DNA of 64,000 nt from Euclidia mi (GCA_944739405.2 OX123186.2:89569034-89633033), one strand, 5' to 3'; numbered from the stretch's first letter, positions 35,113 through 46,192 are shown. Made by a program: numbers and translations. Notes: generated from the letters alone by a model not told the origin.

Positions 35113-36055
35113 ATAGCATAATCCCAACACAGCTTTGAGATTATTTTTGGCCACGTGCGAAAATAATCTATAAGCTGAGTATGCGGTATCTTAAATTCTT
35201 ATACGTTTACGGAGGAAGAAATGTCTTTGTCGCTCAGCTTAGCATGGCGATCTTACTAAAATTGAAGTTTAGTGTATGCACTTATGGCGTCTTATTCTGT
35301 TCGTTTTATTTTTGCTGCCATATTTTGGAATGTGGTCAGGGACTCGAAAACATAATCTAAATAAAAACTTTTGGGTAATTTTATTGTATATTGTGTGTCA
35401 CATTACAAGGCTTGTTCTTAACATAAAGCTCTCGCACTCAACTTACTAACGTAAATATTACTTAGGTATGGTGGTGGATAAAATAGCGCAACTTTTATTT
35501 AGTATTTATTCATAAGTAATGTTTATCTTTAATATTTTGCTACTTAATACAGATTACATGTGAATTATTTATGATTATTTATAAAGTTGTTTTATTTCAT
35601 CCCTTGAAATATTTGCCCGAGTTATACGTTATGGTATACGTATCACGCTGGCTTTGTTGTTGTATGCCATTGAATCTAATAACCAATTTTATTATCGTCC
35701 CTGAAGAAATTGTTGTCTAGATTCTGGCTCTATCAGCAGGGCAGTTTAATGCCATAATTTTTGTCCTACCAACGACTTACAAACAAATGTTTATTTATGT
35801 TGAAGTATGTATTCCATTTTTTTTTACATTTCTAAGTAAGGTAATAAAGTTTCCATACAGCAAGACATTGCTGATAATTCTGATTAAAAACTAGACTTAG
35901 TTTAGGTTTTGGGTAAATGAATAAGACATATTCATTCAAATAAGAATCAATAGTAATAATAATATACAATAATTGAAGCTTTCATAAAATGTTCTCCGTG
36001 TTAGGTTTCTTATGTTTGCGTAAGTATTTGGTAATGTATTTTTTTTATCTTTCAG
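35113..36055. other. Spacer including the end of duplicated flank B
   Basis: 35420-35520 ('agctctcgcactcaactt', 'gtaaatattacttaggt') matches copy A at 33121-33220. The rest is AT-rich without features. Confidence 0.4.
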
Positions 36056-36246
36056 TCCTTAAGCTGCATACTAGCAGAGGACCGATGATGCTGATGGTCG
36101 ACCGTTACAAATTTACCAAAGGCGCCTCAAAAGGCTGCAGGACTAGATGACAATGTTCCATCAAGTATAGAACCAAATGCAAAGCTACACTCACAACTAT
36201 GGGCGACACTATTCTTAGACAATATTTGGAACACAATTATGACTGA
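36056..36246 (+). pseudogene. mod(mdg4): FLYWCH exon 9 with TGA at the conserved Trp
   Basis: Acceptor 'ttttttttatctttcag' at 36055, first bases TC, in the common phase. The frame reads T-S-R-G-P-M-M-L-M-V, R-Y-K-F, then T-R and TGA at 36148-36150, where every sibling has TGG (T-R-W-Q-C). After it the frame continues faultlessly: Q-C, C-x7-C (T-K-C-K-A), T-T-M-G-D and E-H-N-Y-D before TGA. The last His is also Tyr. As written it would give a 30-codon truncated tail without a finger. A recent null allele, stop read-through, or A-to-I editing of UGA to UGI (read as Trp) are possible. Confidence 0.8.
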
Positions 36247-36610
36247 TATTAAAAACAAGTCTGTGATTTAACCTCAATTTATTGAGTTTGAGATCTTTTT
36301 ATCCGAAAGTTTTTATCCGTTTACTTAAACGATATGTTATTTAATGTTTGTAACAAAGGTTTTTTTAATGACTTATAAGTTATTTTCTTTATTGACTTTA
36401 TGACCTGGTAACTGACGCGCACAGACTACCTATTTATTGTACTAAAGTACAGACGGAGCACTCCCATAGATCAAAACTGGAGTGTAATAGGCTCACACTA
36501 GGACCAAGAATGGCTCACATATTATAAATGACAGTTGTTTTTTTTTCATCCGTAACGTTTCGGGCAATGATTAAGAATGATTCAGCCTAATTTTTACATA
36601 CATACATACA
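36247..36610. other. Spacer, nothing recognised
   Basis: No gene or clear repeat. Confidence 0.4.
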
Positions 36611-36830
36611 TACATAGACTCACGCCTGTTTCCCCAAAGGGGTAGGCAGAGGCATATTAAACGCCCACTTTTCGCCAGTGTTTCGATCCCACGTAATAGG
36701 TGGCGAGCCTATTGCCGCTTATCGGAATATTTTATTTGCCAGAGCCTCGTCCGTTGATCGGCAGGTGCACCACTTGCAGGTGAGGTTGGCTTGGGACCCT
36801 AAGTTCTTGGTGGGAACCCTATGCACCCTA
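36611..36830 (+). repeat. 'CACGCCTGTTTCCCC' dispersed repeat
   Basis: Closely matches 53603-53840 over its whole length ('gtaggcagaggcatattaaa', 'cccacttttcgccagtgttt', 'cttgcaggtgaggttggctt'). Preceded by a CATA microsatellite. No coding role. Confidence 0.6.
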
Positions 36831-37029
36831 ATTTTTATAATTATTATATATTGCCTAATTTTTACTATTAGGAAATATCCATTTTACTATTTTAAGTTAA
36901 GAAAGGGCATTTCTAAAATTAAACACTGCTTTTTTACTTCGCTTTATTTTTTAATTTATTTAAAGCTTTACATTGCATCACAGGTAAAGATTTGTTTTGT
37001 AGTCGGAAGACATCCGTGCCTTTTAATAT

Positions 37030-37251
37030 TTAAAAACGAACTCTAATGCACGTTGCAGAAAGAAACTTCTTCTTGAAATGCTTTTGGCACACAAACTGTT
37101 TACGACGTTCCTGGAAGCTCAAGCTGCGCAATCGTTCACAATTAATGGACTGCAACCACTTTTTCAGTCCTGTCTCACTGTTTGGAAACATGTGAAAACT
37201 GACGTCCTTTCGTCTACTAGCACATGTCGCAACACAGCACTTGTTGTACAT
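37030..37251 (-). CDS. THAP zinc-finger domain fragment
   Basis: A 73-codon minus-strand frame starting M-Y-N-K-C-C-V-A-T-C and carrying S-F-H-M-F-P, K-K-W and V-C-Q-K-H-F. This is the C-x(2-4)-C ... C-x2-H-F layout of a THAP DNA-binding domain, with the conserved Trp and the F-P pair. The closing A-V-P-x-x-F motif is missing: the frame stops soon after the last zinc ligand. It may be the first exon of a gene on the minus strand, or a fragment of a P-element-like transposase or captured gene. The donor site that would settle this is not obvious. Confidence 0.55.
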   Translation of the reverse strand: MYNKCCVATCASRRKDVSFHMFPNSETGLKKWLQSINCERLRSLSFQERRKQFVCQKHFKKKFLSATCIRVRF

Positions 37252-37369
37252 GATGATATCACAGCTTCAGAAATTGAGAGGATACTTTACGGAAATAAAT
37301 CAACGCAAAACTTCACTAGATCAACTTTGTTGAAACTAATGTTACTGTTGACAAAACTGTCATAATTGT

Positions 37370-38032
37370 CAAAGGTTTGACAAATTGACAGATAAGCAAA
37401 ATGGCGATAGGTTCCAGGGGTTCGGGGCGGGAGGTAACTGTCAAATAAGATATTTGAGTACCATAGACTAAGGTTGAAATATTTTGTATGAAGATTACCT
37501 GCCGTGCTGACGCGCGAAGAGGTTTACATGTTACATCGTCAAGGTAAAAGTCTATTTAAATCGATATTTCGTCTTGTCAAAGTAGAAGGGGTGACAATGA
37601 TAAGCGTTTGGGTTTGAAAATGGTATTTAAGTGTGTATTGGTAAAGCCCTTTTCTTGCATTTAATTTATGAACTCGTAGACTTTCTACGAGTAAAGAATG
37701 TTATCATCATTATCTCAAATTTACAATTGTCGTTACTGTCCACGATTTATTTCACCTTTCGAGTGATTTGGGGAAAATTATACCTAGCAAAGGATTTCGT
37801 TTTAACAGGAACTTCTAAAGCTTTAGGAAGGTACCTATGTCCTTTTTGGAAGATATTCAATTATTTTTATCATTAGCTTCAACAAGGTTTCCTGTCGTCT
37901 ATTGTTGAGTCGACGTCAGTAGACAAATATGCTAGGTATATTGACGAACAAATATATTAAAATACCTCTTTATTTAGCTATATCTTTACCTTCATTGTCT
38001 TTTTCAAAATAATAAATACATTTACCTTTCAG
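37370..38032. other. Spacer, nothing recognised
   Basis: Includes a short hairpin around 37675-37692 ('ctcgtagactttctacgag'). No gene. Confidence 0.4.
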
Positions 38033-38223
38033 TGAGAATGATCTGCACAAGTAGAGGTAACACTATGTTAATGTTCCGCGGGATAAGGTTTTACAAGGAG
38101 AAGTCTAGTGGTTTACGTACAAGATGGCAGTGCGCCGGAAGAACACAGTACAAGTGCAAAGCCTTTCTAATTACTATCGAGAACTGCGTTATTAAGAGTA
38201 ACTTACAACATAATCATTTGTAA
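38033..38223 (+). CDS. mod(mdg4): FLYWCH terminal exon 10 (TRWQC group)
   Basis: Acceptor 'catttacctttcag' at 38032, first bases TG, 62 codons. T-S-R-G-N-T-M-L-M-F, R-F-Y-K-E-K-S, T-R-W-Q-C, C-x7-C (Y-K-C-K-A-F), L-I-T-I and Q-H-N-H-L before TAA. Belongs with exons 9-15, which share R-F/Y-K and T-R-W-Q-C and usually a seven-residue gap between the cysteines. Confidence 0.9.
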
Positions 38224-39818
38224 GGAAGGCTTGAAAATAAATCTTAATATTATTATGAGCAAAAGGTCTATATCACTAAAATCAATGCTTTCAACGCAAT
38301 AAAGTTATATTTTTAGTATAGCGCAAATCTCATAGAGGGTGACTTGACTAATTACATATTATAAACAAGTTTTGCACTGGCTCAATGTCGAAATTGAGAA
38401 ATAATCAGCTATTTCATAAATTTTGTAGAGGTTAATTTTGTATGGAATGTCATATTTTCCTATTTCAGCAACGTCCCAGAACAAAAGATGTTCGTAATAA
38501 CAAATATATGAGCGATTCTAAGAGGGTTGTTTATATTTTCGGTATTGATTCAGATGGTTTGAACTATCAAATTATTATTTATAACAGTACCTACCTATTT
38601 AAAAAGAGATTAATCGTTAAGCAGAACAAACTGTTAAATATGTGTCAAAAACAATGAATGAATTTATTGAAATGTGATAGTGGATAGGGAAGAGAGTGTT
38701 TTTGTGCTGAGTTTATAAGAGGATAAAATATACATATTTTCTCACACTTATTTCGCAACCGATAGGTTAGCCATTTTTTATAATATTAAATCGTTTGTAC
38801 CATAAACCGTATTTAATATAGGTAATTAACACAATTTTTATAAGTACCAGTCGTTTGCAATACCGAGCTACCGAGCGATATTAATATACTACGTATTAAT
38901 TTATTCCAAATTTATATCATGAATTATTGTAATCATATAATGTTGTGTCATACACAGTGTACCTAAATAATAAAAATATAAATGAATGTGTAAACTACTC
39001 GGTTTACTAACTGTTAAATATCTACATCTTCTACCACGGCGAAGTACCTTTTGAGATAGTAATGAACGCTGTAGCAACAGGTGAATTTAATGTTGCAACA
39101 TCGAAGATTGGGATAACCAATTGCAATAGTGTAGTTAGGATAAGAACAATAAATAAATGCAAGATGGCGACCAAGGGGACATACAGTAGCCCCCCCATAT
39201 CCTGTAAAAGCATTCACGGAGTTCGCTTCAACAGACTCAATCATGGTATCGCTTTATAACGATTTTGTTGCAAAATTGGTTACTAGAAGGTAAACAGGCA
39301 TTTTAGCCTCTTTGGTCAAAGGAACTAAGGGGATAGATTGGGTTTTGGTATCGACTAATGACATTTTGTATGTTCTGTGAAAAACTTTGTTACGACGCAG
39401 CGTTCTAGTTAGTAGCCATTTGCCGAATAAGTTGTGTTTTCTTTATGGCTTTTGTGTCTGTTGAACATGGGGTGAAGAGTAATGATTTATGCCTGTTATA
39501 TTTTTAATTGATATGCAATACACATCTCAGACTACATTATGATTTTTATTTTACTTAGAATATTACTTGTCCTGACTGAAATACGATTACCATCGCAAAG
39601 CCTTAACTATTGAAGTTAGAAGCATCAAATTTTGACAGTGCGTACCTGTTAAAGAAAGGATTTTTAAAGAAGTCCAAAGAGTGGTAAAATATCTGTTAAA
39701 ACTTTATTGAAAACCTCTGATTTTGTAGCTATGTAAATGTAGCCCAAAGCTGGTAAACAAAATAACGCTAGTGTAAGAAATAAAATTTCCTCAAGTAATG
39801 TCTGTTTTATTGCCTCAG
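38224..39818. other. Inter-exon spacer
   Basis: An acceptor-like 'tattttcctatttcag' at 38468 is followed by a frame that stops after eight codons without finger residues, so it is not called. A 76-codon minus-strand frame at 39014-39244 is unrecognised. Otherwise AT-rich, nothing seen. Confidence 0.4.
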
Positions 39819-40012
39819 TATCGCAGATCAGAACAAGCAGAGGCACACTGATGTTACTCATTGGTGGGTACCGGTTCTCCAAGGAAAAGGTAGTGGGCTA
39901 CAAAACTAGATGGCAGTGTTCAGTCAGATCTAGGACCAAGTGTAAAGCGTTTCTGACTACCATGGAAGACCATATAATCAAAAGTTGTTTAGAATATAAC
40001 CATAATCCATAA
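39819..40012 (+). CDS. mod(mdg4): FLYWCH terminal exon 11 (first His replaced by Tyr)
   Basis: Acceptor 'tgttttattgcctcag' at 39818 is in phase; the AG at 39826 is not. 63 codons: T-S-R-G-T-L-M-L-L-I, G-Y-R-F-S-K-E-K, T-R-W-Q-C, C-x7-C (T-K-C-K-A-F), T-T-M-E-D, then E-Y-N-H-N-P before TAA. The first zinc His of H-x-H is Tyr, so the finger may bind zinc poorly or not at all. Otherwise fully conserved. Confidence 0.85.
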
Positions 40013-40838
40013 AATCTTAATCTGTAATTCTGTCCATAAAAAGCGAAAGACCATTCAACCATTTACTCAAGGACTAAACACGAAAGTTCGAACGCTGCTT
40101 GATCGTCGATGATGTAGTTATCTGATCGGTAGGCGGTTTTTAGGTTGAAAGCACCAGATATTGCGATAAATCTAAGTGGGTGAGCTGTTGTTGTGAAAAG
40201 CCAAAGGCGCGCATGACCCTGTGAGAAAAGCTAATAATATTACACGCGGAAAAATTGGTTGAGATTTAAGCTTGCTCTAAAATTTCTTATCAGATATGGT
40301 TAGACCGTGTTTAAACATTTAAAGAGCCATGGCTGGTAACTTAGATGTAAGTAGAGAAATAAATATTGCCTTTGCATGGCTAAGCCACGAAACCGAATTT
40401 AATGCTAGTTATTTAGACTTTTAGATCAATCATAATTTATTTTGATGATTATTGAAGAAATTCGAAAAAGGTGTTGTTATTTTTACAAGTGCGAAAACTG
40501 AGTTAGCAGATATCCATATAATAAATATGAGGACCAAGAACATGTATTTTTTAATATTATTAATATAGTATTAATAGTTACGCTTAACGAGAACAGAAAA
40601 TACATCAATTTTAAGACAGAAGTAAATAATAATATTGGTTATATTTTTATATTGTATTTGCCAATACGATACCTATAGCATTTATTTTTAAAATATATAT
40701 GTTAAACAAAAATTTATTTAGTTTATTTTGTCTGTGTTTTTTGTGCTTTTTTTTCGTGTGTATTGTATATTTATATATTATTATTGTATATTATATATAA
40801 TTAGTGTCTTTTTCTTGATAGTTTGTTTATTTTTTTAG
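40013..40838. other. Inter-exon spacer, nothing recognised
   Basis: AT-rich, with a long pyrimidine-rich run in the last 150 bases that belongs to the acceptor of the next exon. Confidence 0.4.
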
Positions 40839-41098
40839 TATGTAAGTACATCTCAAAAAGAGGTTCTGTAATATTAGTGGCTGGTGGTTTTCGTTTCTAT
40901 AAAGACAAAGATTTGGGTCCGAAGACCAGGTGGCATTGTTCGTTTAAAAGGACTAAATGCAGAGCTGCCATCATCACCGTTGGCGATGCAGTATTGAGGA
41001 CCAACTTCGAACACAACCCTTCTTATTCAAAAAGCTCTATTTGGCTACCTGAATTCGTTTCAGTTCTAACTAATTTGAAGGCAACTGAAGATTTTTGA
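40839..41098 (+). CDS. mod(mdg4): FLYWCH terminal exon 12 (second His lost, long tail)
   Basis: Acceptor 'tttatttttttag' at 40838, first bases TA, 85 codons, the longest of the array. S-K-R-G-S-V-I-L-V, G-F-R-F-Y-K-D-K, T-R-W-H-C, C-x6-C (T-K-C-R-A-A), then E-H-N-P instead of E-H-N-H. The usual stop is missing and the frame runs on for 21 residues after E-H-N-P (Y-S-K-S-S-I-W-L-P ...) to TGA. The tail has no recognisable motif and may be read-through of former 3' UTR. Confidence 0.82.
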
Positions 41099-41517
41099 TG
41101 TGATTTTATATGTAATGAATTATATAACAGAAAAGACAAAATATAACAATACAAGATTGAACAAAGAAACGAAAAGAAATGTACCTATATGATTTCTATT
41201 CTATATGCCTTTTATATTGTTATTTTAGAATTTGTTAATTTAATGTTATTTTTATGACTTATATGATATAATGACTGCCTATAGCAGTCATTATCCATTA
41301 TCTAGTATCCATAGGGTACTAGATAATGGATAAACATACTTATATACTTTTTTTTTTGTAAATACTTACATATTATACATAGAAATACCCTTAAGATTCA
41401 GTGACAAAAAAATTAACTACCAAATGGCTAAATATCGCCTTTTATTATGCATAAAAATTTACTGTGATTTTAAAAAATGTTGGCGTGAAATGTCTGATCC
41501 CATTGCTATCTTTACAG
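41099..41517. other. Inter-exon spacer with a hairpin
   Basis: 'ccattatctagtatcc' at 41294 pairs with 'gggtactagataatgg' at 41316-41331, a compact hairpin. No gene. Confidence 0.4.
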
Positions 41518-41723
41518 TAACGACGATGTACACAAATCGTGGTAAAATGATGTTAATGTTTGGTGATTACCGTTTTTACAAGGAAAAGTCTAATGGCATT
41601 CGGACGAGATGGCAGTGCGCTGCAAGACGACATCGCAAATGTAGGGCCTTCCTCACAACCATTGATAATGAAGTTGTTAAAACAAACCTCTTTCATAATC
41701 ATGACAGTGCTCCAATATCATAG
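41518..41723 (+). CDS. mod(mdg4): FLYWCH terminal exon 13 (TRWQC group)
   Basis: Acceptor 'attgctatctttacag' at 41517, first bases TA, 67 codons. T-N-R-G-K-M-M-L-M-F, Y-R-F-Y-K-E-K-S-N-G, T-R-W-Q-C, C-x7-C (R-K-C-R-A-F), L-T-T-I-D-N and F-H-N-H followed by a short tail D-S-A-P-I-S before TAG. Closest to exon 10. The in-frame ATG at 41424 lies in the intron. Confidence 0.9.
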
Positions 41724-42801
41724 ATAAGATTATATTCTGGCAAAGCTGGTTACACTAAGCGGACCACGGGCTCCAAAGGGTCGATGCAACCGGGATAACG
41801 CTGGACGACGTTGATGATGATGCATTATAACATTATTAGCTCTTATTTTATTACTTAAGAATGAAAGAGTAGGTACAAAAAATTATTACAGCGCAACCGG
41901 TCCTTTTATGGGACCGACCAGAGGCGTGTGTCAGCAGCTATATACGCCTGTGGTTGGTCTCATAAAATCTATAACAGGTCTTGGGAGCCACTAAGACTTC
42001 CCTTCTTGGTATTGAAGTCCGTTTTATTTTGTTTTGTTAAAAATACTAATGATAAGGACTAGGTAAAATTATGTGAGATGGGCTACTGGTAGTTCCACTC
42101 GTATTTACTCGGGGTTTAATGGATCTCAAATTTATTGTATTATCTAATAGTACTTATTGATTGATTCTAATTATATCTTTCATTTTTTATGTAGAGCATT
42201 TGTCTGAAAAGGCCTGGTCGAAAAAGACCAAACGTCTTTTCTTTACTAGACCCGCACTCTTGCGTTTTCTTGATGAACATAGTAAAGACTATCTCTTTAC
42301 TATGTTCTGACTAGTTGTCTTTTTGCTAGGCACATATTGTTTTTGTAATGTCAAAAGTGTTTTTGAGGTCATTGATATGCTTGCCAACCACATCATAGGT
42401 ACAAATACAAATTTATGCAATATAATATGTTAATTAAATCTAATTATAATAGTAACAACTGATTGCCGATACACAAAAATATATACTTATTTGTTACGTT
42501 ATAAAATTATAATATCCGTATCTAATCATAACATATTTTATTACATATTTAAAAATCAATAAATATATTTTTCATGTCTCATTATTTGTTTTTTACTTAT
42601 ACACCTGGTATGTTATTTCGACATAATTCTGAAGATATTGAGATTCAAATGTTGGGGATAAAGAATACTGGCTCCGCGTCAGTAGAGTCCGCAAACAGTA
42701 AATAAAATTTTCCTGAAGAAACATTTGAAATACACACATTTTGAATATTTTTCATTATGCCAATATGTAATGAACATGTATATTTATGTTTGTGTTTTCA
42801 G
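41724..42801. other. Inter-exon spacer with SINE-tail remnant
   Basis: 41745-41825 ('actaagcggaccacgggctc', 'gggataacgctgga', gatgatgat) is a 3' tail fragment of the SINE seen at 27193 and 54246. Hairpin-rich 42200-42310 (TTTACTA / TAGTAAA). No gene. Confidence 0.4.
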
Positions 42802-42995
42802 TGTTAGAAATGATAACGAATCGGGGTACACAAATGCTGTTGGCAGAAGGCTTTAAGTTTTCTAGATCTTACGTGAACGGCAGGAAGACTCGATGGCAAT
42901 GTTCTACAAGGAGTCGCACTAAATGTTCCGCGTTCATGATCACTTTGGGAGGCATCATTCTGCGCAGCAGTTTAGTGCACAATCATACCGAATGA
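42802..42995 (+). CDS. mod(mdg4): FLYWCH terminal exon 14 (TRWQC group)
   Basis: Acceptor 'tatgtttgtgttttcag' at 42801, first bases TG, 63 codons. T-N-R-G-T-Q-M-L-L, G-F-K-F-S-R-S (Y-R-F changed to F-K-F), T-R-W-Q-C, C-x7-C (T-K-C-S-A-F), I-T-L-G-G and V-H-N-H-T-E before TGA. All four zinc ligands are present. Confidence 0.9.
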
Positions 42996-43577
42996 CAAAT
43001 GGATATATATTTTAATAAACCACTTACTTAATTATATTTTTAATGATCTTGTTTTATTTTGTTCAATACTTATTGTCTAAATTTAGTAATCATCCTTCTT
43101 TTAAGGCTCTTGTGCACTCGGATTTGCCGTGAAAATCAATCTCTATATCTATATTAATCAGTAATAAAACTAATGGTATTGATTTCTGAGTGGAAGAGCT
43201 ACGCTAGTTAACGCATGATTAGACCGGTATGATCGGGGCAGTACCTTACCCTCACAGAAGATCCACGTTCACTAGCAGCCAGCCGGTGCTAGCGCCGGAG
43301 GCTCGAGCTCATATGCTCGTCAAAAGAACTCAAATGTGCCACATCTAATTATGGCTTTAAGCAGCGCTGCTTCTTGTGTAAAACATTTTGTGGACAAGAG
43401 ACACAATAGGCATGTTTTGCCTCCAGCATGACTAACTCGATGAACCAAAGTAAAACCTTGCAACAAACGTAAATCGTGAAACACTGCAGTGAACAAGAAG
43501 GAAACATTCGTGTCTACTAACTTTTGATATCATAAACATAGTCCAAATATCCCATCGAGTCCGTATTTTATTTTCAG
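42996..43577. other. Inter-exon spacer, nothing recognised
   Basis: 43200-43330 is slightly GC-richer, without motif. No gene. Confidence 0.4.
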
Positions 43578-43768
43578 TGGTCAAAATACAAACGAGGAAC
43601 GGAGTGGAGGTGCTTTTCGCTAACAACTACAGATTCACGAAATCAGGTCGAACGAAAACCAACGTGAGGTGGCAGTGTACTACCAAGACGAGGACCAGAT
43701 GTCGAGCCTTCCTCACAACAAATGGAAATAGAGTGTTAAGATCTTATTTAAGCCATAATCATTTATAA
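43578..43768 (+). CDS. mod(mdg4): FLYWCH terminal exon 15 (TRWQC group)
   Basis: Acceptor 'cgtattttattttcag' at 43577, first bases TG, 62 codons. T-R-N-G-V-E-V-L-F, N-Y-R-F-T-K-S-G, V-R-W-Q-C, C-x7-C (T-R-C-R-A-F), L-T-T-N-G-N-R-V-L and S-H-N-H-L before TAA. The ending matches exon 10 (H-N-H-L, TAA). Last of the TRWQC block. Confidence 0.9.
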
Positions 43769-43792
43769 GATTTATAGAGATAGTAACAGAAG

Positions 43793-43930
43793 TAGGCCTC
43801 ATGCAAGGTGGACCGATGATGTTGTTACTGGCAGCGGATGTATACGATTGAGTTAAGATCGGTCTATGTGGAGAACCTTGGGGGGGCCTAATTCTAGCAG
43901 GGGACATCTATCGGCTGATATGATGATGCT
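43793..43930 (+). repeat. RTE 3'-end fragment
   Basis: 'tgcaaggtggaccgatgatg', 'ggtctatgtggagaaccttg' and 'cggctgatatgatgatg' reproduce the last 140 bp of the RTE element at 11560-11695. It starts 24 bp after the stop codon of exon 15, so it now forms that isoform's 3' UTR. Confidence 0.65.
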
Positions 43931-45724
43931 GAAAATAGGGATAGCAAAGAGATGACGTCATCAAAGGTTTAGATTGCGTATCTACCAGAAATGTTCAAGG
44001 CACACCTAATGATTATTATTGCTTCCCTAAACAGTGATTCTTCAGTGCACATTTTGTTTGTACACTGCTTAGTATTCGTACTTTCTGGTGGATAAGCATA
44101 CTTGAAGTGACAGTAGATAGAGCGATACTGACAATAAGTTCTGATAGCTGTTTTAGAGTTAAGATGTTTTTTGTGTACATTCCATGCCAGCACAAGTCAC
44201 GTACACGAATATGATGTTAGGTGTACTTAATATAACTGTACAGTTCGCAGTAAAGTTAGCAAGAGTAGTTAAATAACAGATTATTATAGTCTTTGACTTC
44301 TGGTAGTTGTTAGTTGAATAAAAATTGACGTCAAAGCGGTTTTTACTTAGTTGCATTAGAAAATAAGACTCCTTCTTCCACAAAAGGAATGGTTGCTCTA
44401 TTACATGTTGATATTTTTACCTCTTCCGTCTTCGATTTATTATAATTACGTGTTTGTGGTAATTATGTGTCAACCCTCTGCTCAAAGTGGAAGCTTACCT
44501 AGTGACCTACGCAGCTACGCGAGCGACAAAAGCGACACGAAGCGATGCCTCACAAACTGTCAAAGCCTGCCTCATGGTTCTTTCATTTACAATATTAGGT
44601 GACAGTCTGGGTGCGTCGTATCGCATACCTTATGGCAGCAAAGTTGAAAATCTATTTGTACATTGTTGTTCGTTATACACATACTGTTTTCGAGTCTTGA
44701 AAGAAATATTTGTTATTTAATATAGTTAAATATTTGTGTAAATATATATAAGCTTTTGTAACATAGCATAATTTATATTTTGAGTTATGCGTAATTTGCA
44801 TTTTGAGTAATGATAATCCGCTCTTCTATTAAATTTCTCTATGTTAGTTATTTGTGTTTTCACGATATCTGCCATATAAATTTGTTATTTATGCTTATAA
44901 GTTGCCAAGTAAATCGCAAGGTTTGTAAGATGAAGATTTATTATCATATTTATCCGTGATAGATATACCTTTATTTACCTTTATTTAGTGTATAAGGGCA
45001 TCAGACTTCCATATTTAAGAGTATATGTGACGTTCCGTTGCCAAGGAACGGAAATAAAATGGCCAATATTGGCTTCTAAGCACATACGTGTGTGCTAGGT
45101 CGCCAAGGTAAATCGTTGATGTCCATGACTCGAATTATATTTTGTTGGATTATGTCCGATATTTTTTCCGTATGTACAGAACGCACGCACGCATTTGGAC
45201 GCAGCTATATTCGATATATAATTTTGTTAGTTATTCTGTACGTGTCATTTCTTATAAAAATATTGTCTACAGAAGTATAGTATATATGTGTAGTATGTTA
45301 AAGATATCTTACGTACCTGCAATTTAGTATATATCCATTAAAATATTTTATATTAAGTTTTATTTAACTCTATTGATGTGTTTCTGAATCGACTATAAAG
45401 AACAGTAAGTCATCTAAAGAAGAGAAAGGCCTCGTAGATAATCAGGGTACGCAAGCTTCCATTTTTCTCTTACCTTTTCTTATTTTAGTTGAAAAATCTA
45501 TTGTTATATAATAAAATAGACATTTCAATACATTAAAATAAACAGAGTTAGAGCCAACAAAGAATGCGAAAACGTCGTGCGGTACGAAGAAAAGGTTTTA
45601 AGAAAAATAATTCATGTAATATTTGTACAAAGATTAGTTAAGATCAGTAAAGTTATGTAATAACGCCCCTTCAGATGCAAGAGTATTACAGATGCTAATA
45701 ATAAAATCAATGTTTTATTTTCAG
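43931..45724. other. Inter-exon spacer with palindrome cluster
   Basis: 1.8 kb without exon signatures. At 45031-45096 three short palindromes follow one another: CGTTCC-gttgccaa-GGAACG, GCCAATATTGGC and AGCACATACGTGTGTGCT. Open frames of about 60-77 codons here are unrecognised. Confidence 0.4.
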
Positions 45725-45921
45725 GCTACGAATTCGGTTTAACTAAAAATGGTAATCCAGTAATCATAGTAGGTCGCTACCGGTACAACCAGGCTGTAAG
45801 TCACAACGAGTCGAAGAAAAAGCGATGGATCTGCACTCGCAAGAAAGTTGGTTGTAAATCCACTATTATAACTATAGACAATGCTGTCGTCAGCCATAGG
45901 AATATACACAACCATTATTGA
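45725..45921 (+). CDS. mod(mdg4): FLYWCH terminal exon 16 (GNPVIIxG group)
   Basis: Acceptor 'tgttttattttcag' at 45724, first bases GC, 64 codons, no ATG. F-G-L-T-K-N-G-N-P-V-I-I-V, G-R-Y-R-Y-N-Q-A, K-R-W-I-C, C-x6-C (V-G-C-K-S-T), I-T-I-D-N and I-H-N-H-Y before TGA. First member of the 45-62 kb group, marked by T-K/R-x-G-N-P-V-I-I, Y-R-Y-N and G-C-R/K-S-T-I. Confidence 0.9.
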
Positions 45922-46190
45922 TGTAAAAAAATAAATAGCTATTTATTTTTTTAATACTTTATTGTACATTATTATAGTCTTATCGCTAACAGCGATTTCT
46001 ACCAGGTAACGTTTGGGTAGATATTATTGGTAGGAAAGAAATGGTAGTTTTAAGTGTACCAGTAAACGATGATGATTATAAAGATGATTTAATGATTAAT
46101 TATTTATTAAACCACGTGCGTATGTAAAATTTAGTGGTAATTGTCTGTAAGGATAGCATAGCGCGCGGCTGCCTTGATGTATGCCTGCAT
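45922..46190. other. Spacer with SINE 5' part
   Basis: About 46150-46192 ('taaggatagcatagcgcgcg' ...) looks like the 5' part of a tRNA-like SINE whose B-box region ('gtaagttcgatacccaaacg') resumes after the Tc1 element at about 47796. Confidence 0.4.
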
Positions 46191-46192
46191 TA

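Noticed and set aside
38469..38657. Possible extra exon after 'tattttcctatttcag'
   Set aside because: In the array's common phase the frame stops after eight codons. The longer open frame there is in another phase and has no W-x-C or H-x-H.
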